Below, one piece after another: positions 1 through 12,659 of a stretch of DNA of 64,000 nucleotides (positions are counted from its first letter, which is position 1; each line of letters opens with the position of its first letter). Source of the stretch: Oxyruncus cristatus (taxonomy: Eukaryota > Chordata > Aves > Passeriformes > Cotingidae); assembly GCA_013399855.1 (NCBI GenBank), contig VXAY01006690.1, positions 785,667 to 849,666 of the forward strand, in the 5' to 3' direction. The notes under the pieces were generated by a model that saw nothing but the letters and a program-made list of their open reading frames with translations, did not search any database and was not told the DNA's origin. A program made the translations under genes and the position numbers.

Positions 1-171
1 TTCAGCTTCATTCAGAAGTGCTCTGATCCTCATATCCTTTGGATTTTTGGAAGGCCTGATTTTAGACAACAATATCTGAGCATTAATTCATTATTGAGTT
101 TGTTACAAGGAAGTTTTTTCCTAGCCATGTTGTTTAAATCATTCGCACTTCATAAACTTGCTCACAATCTA

Positions 172-187
172 TTTTTTTTTTTTTTTT
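172..187. repeat. poly-T tract (16 T)
   Basis: Uninterrupted run of 16 T. There is no recognisable retroposed sequence next to it, so I treat it as a simple repeat and not as the tail of an insertion. Confidence 0.9.
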
Positions 188-2265
188 ACTTCTGAACACC
201 TTTTGATAAAAAAATAAGAAGTCCTGATGAATCATTTGTTCAAGTACATGTTGTATTGAGTTCACCTCCCTAGCTGGGAATGCATTTGTAATGGATTGTC
301 AGGTTGGAGACCCTGAACACATTTGTGCCCCTGCTACAAGAAGGGAGTACAGCATGCATCACATAAGGTTGCTGCTTCCAAAAATTGCAGTGGGCTCTCA
401 TTGAGCAGCCTTGTCTTTTCACAAAAGGGTGTGCTGTGAATAGGAATAAGAAGAAAAATAGGGAATAGAGGCGCAGACTGATGTTTGCTTTCTGCGGGAT
501 CACAGCAGGAGGTGTGCTCAGCACCTGCTATGGGGTGATAGGAAGAATGTAACACACACTTGTGGCTTAACACAGTCTGTTACTGTGCTGTACTGTCTGG
601 TGGGGAATCACAAAAAGACGTACCAAACAAGTCTAACCAGGTATGTGAAAAACGGTGAAGTGAGAGGATAAACATAGCTAGGGGCTTGAGTTCATATATG
701 TAATTAATTTTTTGTTAGAAATGGGTGTAGACCAGAGTTTGAACTTTTCAACAAATAAAAGTATTCTTCTACTTCAGTCTGACAAGCAGGAAAGAGCCAG
801 CCATGACATTAAGATTCATATCTGAATTCAGACTTGTGACAGATCTTTGTCAGAAAAATCATAGTGCCTGAATCTAGTGTTCTTTTTGACGATTTCTGTC
901 TTTTGACCAAAGTAAAAACAAATTTATTGCTCACCAACTGAACTCACATTAATTCCAACGATTGTGTTGAAATTATATTCCCAACTGTATTACAGTAATG
1001 CGATAACACAATTTACACTGCAATCACCATCTGACACTATAAACAAAAAAAATGAGCAAGTCTTCTCTCATCTAAATGTACTTTGTAGCATTTGTAAAAT
1101 TCTAATTGTGAATGCAGCTATCTCTCATTTACTCAGAGAGCACTAAATCAAGAAGTACATTTTAGTTTGAAGACTGCAATAGGTAATACTGGTAGATATC
1201 AAAAGGTACACATAAATACATGCACGTCTAAGTGTTTCTTGACAAGTGGAGAGTATTAGATTGAGTTCTTTGTGTTTTGAAGTCTCTTCTCTCTCTTTAG
1301 CTCCCAGTCAATGCTCATTTGAGGTCTGAAGTTTAACAAAATGTCTGATATATTGATTTTGTGTATGGAGATTGTTAGCAAGTCAACAAAAGAAGGAAGA
1401 ATGTACTCCTGTAACAATGTTTAGGACTAAATATAATAAAAAACCAAAATCTATGGAAGATACAAGGTATTTTAAAGGTGTAATTACGAAGATTGAATTA
1501 CAGTCTAGGGATATTAGACTACCAAGGGAATCCATCATTTTTTCCATGTCAGATGATCACATATAGAAGCCACTTTAACCAAGTCTGTAGAACTTACCTG
1601 TCTTTCCTGTTATGGTTTAGGTATGGTTCAAATCGGTGTTTGCCCTTCTGCCAATAATGCTGTAAAATATTTTTCATGTTGAGAGATGAACTGCAATATC
1701 AGGCTTGGAAAACATGTACGTGATTTGCTTAGCACTATATCTGTATCAAAGGAAATGCAAAACTGCTGAAGTCCAATCTGCATAATTGGTGAACCATTTT
1801 ATCCTCCTATGCAATGATAACATGGACTGCCTCTCTTGCTTCTGCACACCAGCTTTCGTTTCGGATTGACTGCCCCTTGTTATCGATTGGCAGTAGGTAT
1901 CTGTTCCCATCACTGTCTTTCCCAGCCTCCAAGTATATTTCCATACAAATTTGCTTATTCCTTCTTGTTCATGCCTCCTATGATAGTAACCTTCATAATA
2001 GTATATTACCTTTCATACTGAAGTCTTAAACAATACATACAGCATGATGTGAGTAAGTCTGCCCTAGTAAGAATGTATTAAATAGCTCTATTTGCTATCT
2101 CTTTCTGGAAACCTACTTTCCTGTGATATTTTGATAATCATATTGATATCAATTTCCAGAGGTAACTCTATCAGCATTTAAAACTGCTATCAGTGCTTTT
2201 ATCTCTATTGTTTCTGTTTTGTAACTCAGCTGCTGCTGAGTGAAGGCAAAAGTTGCTGTTTACAA

Positions 2266-2300
2266 TATCATCTATTGTATCATCTATTTGTATCTATTTG
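2266..2300. repeat. short tandem repeat, 12-bp unit
   Basis: Nearly three imperfect head-to-tail copies of TATCATCTATTG; the last copy lacks two bases. It looks like replication slippage in single-copy DNA. Confidence 0.8.
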
Positions 2301-5236
2301 GTCCCAAGAGAAAACTCCATTTACGTACACAGATGACATAATGTAGTTTAATTTCAAATATGAATGAAAAAATCATTCGGTCATCATCAGATTTGTTTGC
2401 TAGAAATATTTTTATATGTCTCAAATTTCTTTCACCCATATAGGTGGTAATGAATGAGAAAACAATGAAACATGGTCGTGTCACTTTGTTTGCTTTGCTA
2501 TGACAACATATTATAGGCCACCTACTTTTTTGTGGAACAGTTCCTGCATATCTGGAAATCTGGCATTGTAGCATGAAGACATGCTAAAAGACACCACTAA
2601 CACTTCTGGTTATAGATGAAGTCCAGGAACAATTGCAGCAAAGGAAAGCAGTCACACACTAAATAATGGTATGTTCAACAATGAGTGAGGACATCAGCAG
2701 CAGTGACTAGAAGATGACTCCTGGCACAATGGACAAGGTAAGGCACTTTGAAGATAAGAATGTGTGCTACACAGCTCCTGCTCCACTGAGGCAGGTCCTC
2801 AGCATGCCACACTTGAGAAGATGTAACCATAAAAACAACCTTTGTATAGCTCAGTTTAAATTGGTTTTGAAGCAGATGATGTAAGGGGTCATAGTGACTA
2901 TTTATAGCATAGTAAATTAGTCATTTTATCTCAATCAGCATACCTAAGCCCTTATTTGAGTCTCGTGACTCATGCTATGGAATAAAGGGAAACTATGGAA
3001 AGCCCTGTATTCCTGTCACTGCCAAAGTGTCAGTTGTTTAAAGCCAACTTGGAATGGGGCCTTAAGGTAAGAAAATTAAGTGAAAAAGAATGTTACAAAC
3101 CAGCCTTCTTATGCCAAACTCCGTGCAAGTAGAATGAGTAATAGTAAATTTCTAAACTGGCTTAAGTCTTTGTTTTATTAAAGGTCTGTTTTGTGAAAAA
3201 TGTCAGAACGTCAGAAAAAGACATGATCAAATTATTCCACTAAAATGGATGTGTGGACACTGGTTCCAAGAGAAAAAGTATTATCCTGAGAAATTATGTA
3301 GAGGTAGCTGCTGCATTAATATACATGCATTTCACAGCTCTCTTTAGGAAAAATTAGCCTTATCCCAAAGGGACCATCACTAAACATAATTTATTCTGTC
3401 CTTTGCTACATCCTGACTTGCCCTTGAGAAGGCATTTCCCATTAAGCAAAAGTAAGCTTAGCTCATGTATGCTAGGTATCTGATGTTGACCATTCCCAGT
3501 AAAAGACTGACAAATTAATTTTAACTCTCAACATTGATTGGTGATGTGAACTTTATCATGTCTATCCTTATATTTTTCTTAACAGAACAAAATAATTTAA
3601 ACAAAAGTGAATAAGCTCAAAAAAAAAGGTAAGAAAGCAGATTGTGAAAAATAATTTATATTACTTTCATTGTACTTAATTTAGCTATCTTATGCCTCTT
3701 TCCTGTGGTTGGGGATTTTTTAATTTATTTTATTTTGTGCTTAAAAGGAACTGTGGCTGAAAGTAATAATTCAATATACCATCAACAATAAGAAAATGTA
3801 TAGTTTTCTTAAATACAATACCTAAAATGCACAGAGATTTTTTGCTTATTAGTTTAAGTGGTGAAAAGAAATTAGTAGAAATCATCTGTGTTTTTTCAAC
3901 TTAGGAAACTAAAATACAAAGATTTCAAGTGGTTCTTCCAAGGCCTCACAGCAAATCTGTACCAGACCTACAGATTATCCTTTAACCTTAGATGTAAACT
4001 GTAACAAAAAAATGAAGATATTGTTAAAGGGGAATCCCAGTTTGCCTAGCTCAGAAGTACATAGTCTGATATCTGTGGTACATTTTTCTTCCTGACCCAG
4101 TTGTTATCAGTCCTATGTAATTACATACACCCCCCAATGAAAAAGACTCCACATGAATCCAAGATGAAATAATCATGCACAAATGAACATTCTGGCCTTC
4201 TTTTTAAACTTTTGAGGAACTTGCCCCTAACCAGCTATAGGTAGAGAAGGAAAAAAAACCCTTTAGTAATCAATATTTAGTAACTACTTTATTATGAGAC
4301 TCTATCAATTTACGAATTATTGTCTTTAGTTAAAATCTGGTGTGTATTTTTAACCACGCATATTTCTATTGAAAGGAAGGACAGTATGCTGAGCAGAGTG
4401 TTTTGGGCATGTGGTGATTACTTATCCACCTTTATTGAAATCTTAAGACAAAGCTTTAAAATACCGTTTAACTGTCAGCATACACAAAGCAGGGCTCGGT
4501 TGAGAGGGTGGAGTGCACGTGGGTAAGATTGCATTCATAAATATGACAGCCAGAGAGGTAGTTTAGATTTGGTAGTAGCCCTATCCAAAGTTGGGATAGG
4601 TCCACTATCCAAAGATGTGCTTCTCATCAAATAATTGGGATCCTAAGTTTTACTGAGCATTGGTAATGGGAGAGATAAAAACTAGTCCTTTAAATCTAAC
4701 CATCCATTTTTTCTAGTAAATTTGCCCTTGTGTGTTATGTGGATAACAAGAAAGTTCTAGTTAGAGGACACAGAGTGCAACGTCTTCTCATAAAAATCAT
4801 GTTATGTGTGAAAAACCTGCTAATAACTATTTTCATCTCTATTAGCAGACCTGCTTGCCAGTTCTGCTGATTTCATAAAATGACCCTAATTATTATGATG
4901 TATATACATTTTAAATTGGGAGAGGAATGAGTAAAAAAAAAATTGAAGTTTTCAGAAAGAAATGAACTCCTAATTGTAAAGAACCAGCAGATGTTTTTCA
5001 TCTAGTTTCACCTTTCCAAAAAGGTATTTTATGAAAAGAATGTATATGTAAAGATGGTGCTACATAAAGGAACATATTTTTCTTTTCCCCTAAATTCCCC
5101 CCTCTCTCCAAATTTGGTTTTATAACTAGAGCTGCTATTGCCACTATTATTTTTTTAACATGGATATTCAAACCCCATTTTAAGTTTTTTTTGTTGATCA
5201 AACTGTTCAAAATACAATACTCTTACAAGGAAGAGT

Positions 5237-5277
5237 TTTTATTTCATTTTATTTCATTTATTTCAAATTTATTTCAT
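5237..5277. repeat. degenerate tandem repeat, TTTATTTCA unit
   Basis: Four imperfect copies of TTTATTTCA with 0-2 extra bases between them. Slippage-type minisatellite with no coding content. Confidence 0.8.
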
Positions 5278-6726
5278 AACTGAGACGTTACAGCTGTTTG
5301 GGAGCATATCTACCTGATGATTTAGATATTGACAAAAAGCATTATTTTTTACCATGATATCTGTGTGCCTCTCTAAAAAAAAGTCAGTAGTGGTGATGTT
5401 TGGATAATGTGTTGTTCATAGTATCTGTCTCTGAACCCCCAAAAATATATTTTTCCAAAAATGGAAATAATCACGGGCTGGATTTAATATAAGGACAGAA
5501 ACAGAAATAAGTGTCTTGTGATGTTATGTTTACCTAGCTTACAGGTTTGAAAATTCCCAGAGTATTAATATACATTTTATCTTCTGGAGTGATTATGTAC
5601 TCTATGAACTCTCAAAATAATATGTCAAGTACCCAAGGCTCAGTAGGCCCTGATCAACATGAATACTAGCTGGAATTTTCTAAAAGTACTTTCATTAAAA
5701 TTAAACAGTGACTTCTTTTGCACTGATGGGTCTATGACTGATAGCCCTGAAATTCATGTCACAAATAAATGATTGGCCCTTCAGCTATTTCACATGTACT
5801 TACAGAGAGGCAAATGTGATCTATTGCATCTACAGACATCTCAATGAACATAATCATGATATCACAATATATCATGTTACACTTGTATATGTTTGGGTCG
5901 CATAATTTACTGTCGGCAGTGTGAGGATTAACAGGACTGAATTATATGGATGCTGCATAGAACAGTTTGGGTGCATTATGCTGATGCTTAGACTTTAAAA
6001 TGTTAATATTGCAAATGAAAGGTACACTTTGAGTATCATAAATCTAAGTGTCTATTCTTCCTGTGTACTCAATAAATACACTTCTCATCAACTTTTAATT
6101 ATGCTGTTTGCATTATTCTGTTCTGAAGAGGATAACATTCTGTAAATCATCCACTTCTCATGTACACTATAGCATAAGTTTAGTTAATTAAACCATATAT
6201 TTTATTAGTACTTGCACTTCCATCTTGTAAAACTGCTGAGAAAAAAAATAGAGAGGGGTTTTTATTTATTACAGCTGGATTTAAGATGGCATTACAAAAG
6301 TTTAACAGGGTTAGATGTGCATATTGCTGTTGCCTGTAGCTTACTCACAAATATCTAGTCTCAAAAACTTGCTGTCTACCTATTGCTGCAAGAGTGGAAA
6401 ACTTCTTGAACATATCGATGTTCCCAGAGAACCACTTCAATGTATTTAACAGTTGGTATAATCAGAACTGAATCAGGTATATGCTTGTCCATTTACATAA
6501 TTTGTTATGTTAAATCACCAAGGATATTGGTGTAATAAAAGTCATGGTTAGTGGATTTAGGAGATCTTTTGTATTCTTCTTATCTTTGATTTTCCATTTT
6601 TTTACCAGACCCAGATTTCAAAGAACAGTTTTCAAAGCAGAGCCATTTTGTGGTTCAGTGTAGGTGGGGAGTCATCCCATGAGATTCCATGACATGTATG
6701 AAAAGCAGTAATAACACACTGTGACA

Positions 6727-6985
6727 TAATCACAGCATATGCTGAAATGGATGGGACCCCCAAGGATCATCGAGTGCAACTCTTAGCCCTGCACAGGACC
6801 ATCATCTCCAAGAGTCAAACCAAGCACCTAAGAGTATCATCCAAATACTTCTTGAACTCTGACAGATTTGGTGCTGTGACCACTTCCCTGGGGAGCCTGT
6901 TCCAGGGCCCAACCACACTGTGTGAAGAATTTTTTTCTAATATCCAACCTAAACCTCCCGTGACAAAACTTCAGGCCATTCCCTT
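6727..6985 (-). mobile_element. CR1-type LINE 3' fragment, antisense
   Basis: Read on the minus strand, this is the 3'-terminal part of a CR1 non-LTR retrotransposon. On the plus strand the order of recognisable blocks is the usual antisense CR1 order: a degraded AATCACAG start, then GGGACCCCCAAGGATCATCG, AGTGCAACTC, CTTCTTGAACTCTGACAG, GTGCTGTGACCACTTCCCTG, GGGAGCCTGTTCCAG and CTAATATCCAACCTAAACCT. The match stops near CATTCCCTT, so the element is heavily 5'-truncated, as most CR1 copies are. The plus-strand 90-codon open frame across it is a by-product and not a gene. The subfamily is not assigned; the divergence suggests an old insertion. Confidence 0.9.
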
Positions 6986-7065
6986 AAATGGGAAGTGTAA
7001 ACACTTTCCACGGTTATAACTCTGAATATCTTTAGGTAGGGTTACTGTTTTTTTTCTGTTCAGAT

Positions 7066-7089
7066 TAAATAAATAAATAAATAAAATAA
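7066..7089. repeat. (TAAA)n microsatellite
   Basis: About six tandem TAAA units with one A insertion near the end. It lies about 80 bases past the truncated end of the antisense CR1 fragment. Confidence 0.9.
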
Positions 7090-8520
7090 TTTGAACTTCG
7101 AGGTACAAGAGCCCAGAGAAAGAATTTGACTTTAAGAATGTTTCTGGTTTACGTAAAGACACTATCATAGTGACAAAGATGATTCTAAACTAAATGCCTA
7201 GAATGACTTAGTACTTACCACCCCAGCTTGAATGTCTAAATGAAATTTTATCAGAGAGATTCTATCTGCAGAATGGTTTGAAATTAACTGTAGATTCAGG
7301 ATTGCCTTCCTTGAAGCCAAGTAAATTTGCTCTGCCTACAGTCTAGAGCTATATAGTGTGCTCAGTTGGAAGTACAACACTGCTGAATAAGAGGGAGTGT
7401 TATATTTTGCTCTGTAGATGTTATTTTCCTTTTTTCAAAAGAGTATTAGGAAAACAGTCTGAATAAAATGGCAACTTCTTAACGTCAAATTACAATAGTT
7501 TTAATTGCGGGAAAAAACTAATAAAATATGAAAAGTCCTCTCAAAGAACTGCAAACCCAAGAGGGCAGTGTTCAAGAAATCAAATTATTAGGATCAAGGT
7601 TATGGACTATTTTCCTCACTCTATTTTTGGTGCTGTCCTTTCACATGATTTCAGGATAGCTGATTACATACTAAATGGGAGATAGAAGTTAAAAAGTAAT
7701 CCTTTTCTTAAAAGTATGAAGGAAAGGACAGAGCACTTTTCAGTCCTTTGTAATGAAGACTAAGGGATCAAGAGTAAACAATTACTTAAAATATGCTTAT
7801 TTTGAGTGCACCTGCCCTGCAGAATAAGGCAGTAGAGATGCTTCTGTTGTAAAATATAAACCCATAGTCTTGATAACAGAACCCTCTTACCTCTAGCACA
7901 AATCACTAGGTATTGACTTACACATGATGTAATTAATATTCTTAATTTACTTGTACTTGAATTTGATAAGGACTTTTGTATTAAGATATTCATCTATGTT
8001 TCTTGACTACTGTCCGTATTGTCATGTAGGATGATTTCAATTAAGAATTAAGCCAAATGAAAGAGGCTCCTTTTCTACTTGTAATTCTGTTCTATTTTTT
8101 TTCTCTGTTGACACAACTGACTCAGCAATTACAAGGTAAGTCATGGCCTGGCACCACTGGTTAAAAGACAGAGACATTAGCTGGGTTCTTCCATGCTTGT
8201 TTGATTTTTGAACAAAAATGCTTTATTTTGAGTTTGTTAGGTGTCACAAAAGCACAAGGATCCACAAGAAAAGGGAAAATGATGTTTTTTTGCCAGCAAA
8301 AGCACGTAGAAAACTGGTGACTTTTAGGGAGGCTTTTAAATGCATATTAGGAACTGCACCTCCTTAGGAATATGGTCAGGATTTGGTTCAATCTAAAACA
8401 GTATAGGAAGGGTTTTTTGTTAGGAGGAAAGAAAGCTTCTTTTTCTCTTTACTACTGAAAGGCAGTTAAGAACCCTGTATACTTTTTATGCCCCTCAGGG
8501 TGACTGTGTTTTACTGATGG

Positions 8521-8900
8521 AGTGGACTCTTCTCTAACCCCAGCATATCCTGTGCTGTGGCTAACATCAGCCTGGCCCGGAGCTCTAAGTCAGCATGCCT
8601 GGCTTTAAACCCAAACAGCAGTGCTGCAACTTTCTGCAGACTGTGACATTTACTCACATTATTATCACCAGCCAGAGAGGGTCACAGGAGAGAGGATTTG
8701 CTCTTTCTTGTGACTGCAGGGAGTGGGGCCACCGTGCCCCTGGAGGCAGGCATTGCCTCTGTAATGGATGCCAGCTGGCCAGGGCTGTGTAGTGAAGTTC
8801 TGCAGTCACAGAGAACCTACAGGTTTGATTCTGTGCGTGTAGGGTTGGTGTGATGGGGTCGGTGATACTGAAGTGTAGGTTGCAGGCTGAAGTAAACTGA
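8521..8900. other. local GC-richer patch
   Basis: The patch is clearly richer in G and C than its surroundings; the 60-base line starting at 8701 is about 63% GC by my count. CpG is still sparse, so it is not a CpG island. Open frames on both strands here are overlapping shadows. It could be an old unrecognised repeat, a regulatory element or chance. Confidence 0.5.
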
Positions 8901-10607
8901 TATTTGGAAACAGACCTCTGCAAAGCAGATCCACATCCTCTCTCTCATCAATATGTACAAGCTCTGTTCCATCTTCAGGGGCCTTTCCAATATGTTTTAA
9001 ACATACTTTCTTCCTACAGACTGCAATTATTTGAAATGCTTCAAGAAAAGTAATTTCCTTGCTAAAGTGACTGGGATGTCTTGAAATGCCAGAGTTTCAC
9101 TCAGAGCGATGACAGCTGGCAATGTCTGCTGGGACTGTGCTTGCACCATGGCAAGGGCTCAGTAAGCCCTGCAGATCACCACGTGCAGGGAGCATCAGGC
9201 TTTGCCCTGAACACAAGGGCTCAGGGTTATCACCTAAACACTAAGATTTTCTCTCTATCATTCCTACACAAACATATGAGCACATTCATTATTTGTATCA
9301 GCAGATCTGGGACTTGGGGAGCTGGGGAAAGTGAGACTGAGGAGTTAAGTCCTAATAGGGATTGCAGGGCCTCAGCTGGAAAATCTCCACAAGCTTGGAG
9401 CAATCAAATGCAGCTGAGGCCAATTTAAAACAAAACAAAACAACAACAACAAAAATCTGTTCTCAGGGCAGGGGGATTTGCAGAGCTGTGGCTGAACAAT
9501 AGGTCTCACAATAGAAAAGATTTGCTCAGAAGTTACCCACTTTCAAGCAGGTTGAGGTATGTGGTGAGTAGGATGCCTGCATGTGTGAGCAAATGCTGGA
9601 TGTTGTTTCAATAAGAACCCCCAAAATAAACAGGTAACATCAGAGGAATTTTTCATTGTTTAAGCAGAATGCCATCTGATGTTTCTTACAGTGGTTATTT
9701 TCTGGCCCTGCCATAAAACCTGAAGGATGGATGAGGAAAAGACCTCTATGTTTTTTTTTCCCTAAAAAATATGTAGTTCCTCTGACCAGTGAAGCACTCT
9801 TACTTTATATTAAGTTTGTTCAGGATGTTGAAATTCAGGTTTTTTTTAAAAATTTGTTATTTAAACTTCCTTATACATTTCGCAAGTAACTCAGAATTGC
9901 ATTTAGTAGCTTTCTTATGAGTAGTTACAGTATTTAGGGTTTGACATCTGGTAGATTGAAATAAGTCATGTAAGTAAATGGATAAGCCCTTTTTTTTTAT
10001 CTATTAAGTATATCTACCAGAAGTAGCGTATTTATATCAATATTCATGGCTAGGTTCCTTTTAATCCTCAGTACTATACTTATTTAAAGTTTGCCACTTC
10101 TGACTGCACTAATGTCAATAGACTGATGTTAGATTTATGTAAAGTGTGTAGTAAATATTAACACTACATTTTAACTGGTCCTTTCAGCATTTTGAAAAAA
10201 GTTTCAACCTTTTCTTTGCAGGGGAGACACTTGGGTTTTTTGCATTTGCTTTACTTTTTCTCTGCTTTCAAGTAGTATATGATAAGTCTCAAATATTACC
10301 AATTGTATCACACCATCTTACACTAACTTAAAATGCCCTGCATATATCTGGTGTCATTGCAGAAGAGAATTCAAATTTGAATATCATAGTAATTGTACTC
10401 TACAGAAATCTGCATTCTTGATTAAATTAAATTTACATTTTCTATTCTATATATTTCTTTTAATAAGGAAAGCCTCATGCTATATTCATTCAAAGCTTTC
10501 TGAAGCTTTGTTTTTCCTTAGAAGATGTCCTAGATTTTATTCTTTAATGTTGTTCTTGATTTATTGAATGTCCATGTTTCCCTGGATAGTACCATCTTTT
10601 GAGTTAT

Positions 10608-10737
10608 ACATCATCTGAGTGACTCATTCTGATGATGTATTGCATTAATACATCATCAAAGCGCCTTGCTCTGCTGTTGCACTAATGATATGTTAGTATA
10701 ATACATCATCAGAGTGAACTGCACTGATGATGTATTA
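10608..10737. repeat. palindromic repeat cluster built on ACATCATC / GATGATGT
   Basis: Five exact copies of an 8-mer in alternating orientation: ACATCATC at 10608, 10650 and 10703, and its complement GATGATGT at 10631 and 10726. Two 34-bp direct repeats (10608-10641 and 10703-10736) match at 27 of 34 positions by hand alignment, with all but one of the mismatches in the central loop. Each repeat is itself an inverted repeat. The strongest hairpin has perfect 14-bp arms (10699-10712 and 10724-10737) around an 11-base loop. A second has 12-bp arms (10630-10641 and 10647-10658) around 5 bases. No known transposon terminal repeat is recognised. Confidence 0.85.
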
Positions 10738-11919
10738 CTTAGATGGTGATGGCATTCTGTGAAGAAAAGGTTGAGGAGCAGGTTCAATACAGTCACAGGA
10801 GAAAAATTAGTCAATACAGAGTATAACTGTTTCCCTGGTACTGATGCTGATACTAAATTAGCACCATAGCCCCTGATCTGTACCCTTGCAGAAACACTGA
10901 GACATGCATTATCCCCGAAAGAGGAATGAATTCAGAACACTCAGCTAAAGGATTTCATAGAAGAGAGGAGAGGTGTAACTATACATATCACTGAGAAGCT
11001 AAAGGTTATATATATAGCTATAATTACTGGCTACCAAGAGATCGAATCTATCAAACAAGGCCAAAACAGGACAAAAGTCTAGATATGTTCAGAAGCTACC
11101 TCTCTGTTGGAGAACATGACACACAGGAAGATGGAGATATAAATGTGCAGTTTGAATTAAAACACCTGCCACTTAGAAATCTCCTGGAGAGTTATTAAAA
11201 TATTCTGAGGCATATAGAAGGCTATGCCATAGTATTTTTTAAAACTTTTATTTACTTTTAATTACATACTTCTCTAGTCATGCTATGTCACAGGCAGAAC
11301 ACCACTGTCTCAGTGCTGTGTGCTCTCTCATGAGTTCCATGTGCACTCAGACAAGATTTCTAAGTTGTGTGCACAGCAGATATATACAGAAATTAAAAGG
11401 TGTTAAAACTTTTGATCTTCAAGTGTCTTAAAACTGTGTTTGTCAGAGACTGGAAGGAGAAAATTGTGTATGTGCATGTAAGGCTGAAAATCTTGCAAAG
11501 TCCGACTGTATTATACTGGTACATTTCTAAAAGTGGCATTTATATAAATCACTCTTAATTTCTTTTACATGCACATCTCTCCCTCTTAGTTTGATCTCTG
11601 GAATAAGGTTCTGGTGTGGCTACCTTTTGGGTTCACTTTCCAGGAAGGTGGAGTTGAAAATAATGTTAAAATGAAAGCTGTCAGATTTGAAGAGAACAGA
11701 GAGAAAGTATTATACCCAGATTTATTCACGTAATACAAGAGATGGGCTGTGACATGCTTTCCTACATGAGAACAAAACATAACACAGCGACAAAAAGGTT
11801 TGTGGTATGGTGTTCACATCACTGCAGATCTTACTTTCCCATCTTCTCCCTCATTTTCCTAATTCCCTTCTTCATTTTTTTTTCAGCTGCTTTCACCACT
11901 AGCTGTTTTGCAGCTAGTG

Positions 11920-12450
11920 TCAGCCGGGCTTCACTCTTCATTCTATATGCCCCACCATTCCTGCCCTGCCCAGAGCCTGGCTGGGCCTTTCTCTGGGATG
12001 TGAGGGAGCAGGCAGGGCTGTAGCTATGGCCAACTTTGTCAGGAGGCTCTGTGCATAGCTTGCTGCTGCTCTGCTTGCCCCAGAACTCTACTGTGGCTGT
12101 GCTGGCAAGACAATCAGCTCCCAGGCTGGGTAACTTTCATCTTTGTAGCTGTGGGAGAAATCTCCTTTGTAATCATGGATTCCTGTCTATCATCCTACAG
12201 GTGATTCCCACACTCACCGTTGCCCTCAAAGTCATCTTGATGCCAGACCAAAAAAACCAAAAAACCCCCAAAGGGCTAACACTGCTTTTATCTACCCAGT
12301 CAGCTTTGAAGAGCAGTGATGCGCTGAGGGTGGGAAAGTGTCACTGAGGCACAGCAGCATGTGGCTGTGCCTCCTGACAGCATGAAGGGAGCACTCTTGC
12401 CTGTCTCAGCAGTCTCCTCTCACAACTGTTTGAGGACTCCTACTCCTGGC
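11920..12450. other. GC-richer, CpG-poor stretch
   Basis: About 530 bases with more G and C than the flanks (about 58% in the 60-base line at 11941 by count) but few CpG. It includes a short A/C run near 12249-12275. Several 60-100 codon frames are open on the plus strand, with no family resemblance. A decayed repeat is possible; nothing identifies one. Confidence 0.45.
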
Positions 12451-12571
12451 TGGTTCCTGTTGTGTAGTATAAACTTCCAAACCAGTCCTTCTTTCTTCCA
12501 TTTCTTTCCTGATCATCTGTCTTCTGCAACTTGCAGAAAGACAGGGTGAGAGTGGTTTAAGAAACTCTCTT

Positions 12572-12659
12572 GTTCCCTTTTCTTTTTTTTTTTTTTCTTT
12601 TATTCTCCCTTTTCTTCTATTCCATTTTTTTCCTGCTTCTGTTCCAGCTCTTTCTTTGT
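12572..12659 (+). repeat. pyrimidine-rich tract
   Basis: About 88 bases made almost entirely of C and T on the plus strand, including a T14 run and then mixed CT. It resembles a low-complexity polypyrimidine tract. It is followed by no clear AG-exon structure, so I do not call it a splice acceptor. Confidence 0.8.

Larger units (their letters stand above)
1..6726. other. non-coding AT-rich block, no gene seen
   Basis: No open frame here exceeds 100 codons and none resembles a protein family I know. The DNA is AT-rich and CpG-poor, with scattered A and T runs. The only structured items I see are a poly-T run near 172 and two small degenerate tandem repeats listed separately. I see no promoter-like CpG island and no convincing splice-site-flanked exon. 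Intron or intergenic sequence cannot be told apart from sequence alone. Confidence 0.7.
6986..10607. other. non-coding block, no gene seen
   Basis: AT-rich single-copy DNA apart from the GC-richer patch at about 8.5-8.9 kb, a TAAA microsatellite and a short CAAAA/CAA run near 9429-9454. The 115-codon plus-strand frame at 9081-9428 lies in moderately GC-rich sequence, has no recognisable domain, and I do not call it a gene. Confidence 0.65.

Noticed and set aside
6747..7019. 90-codon plus-strand open frame
   Set aside because: Lies almost wholly inside the antisense CR1 fragment.
12572..12659. Polypyrimidine tract as a splice acceptor
   Set aside because: No fitting AG plus open exon and donor follow it.
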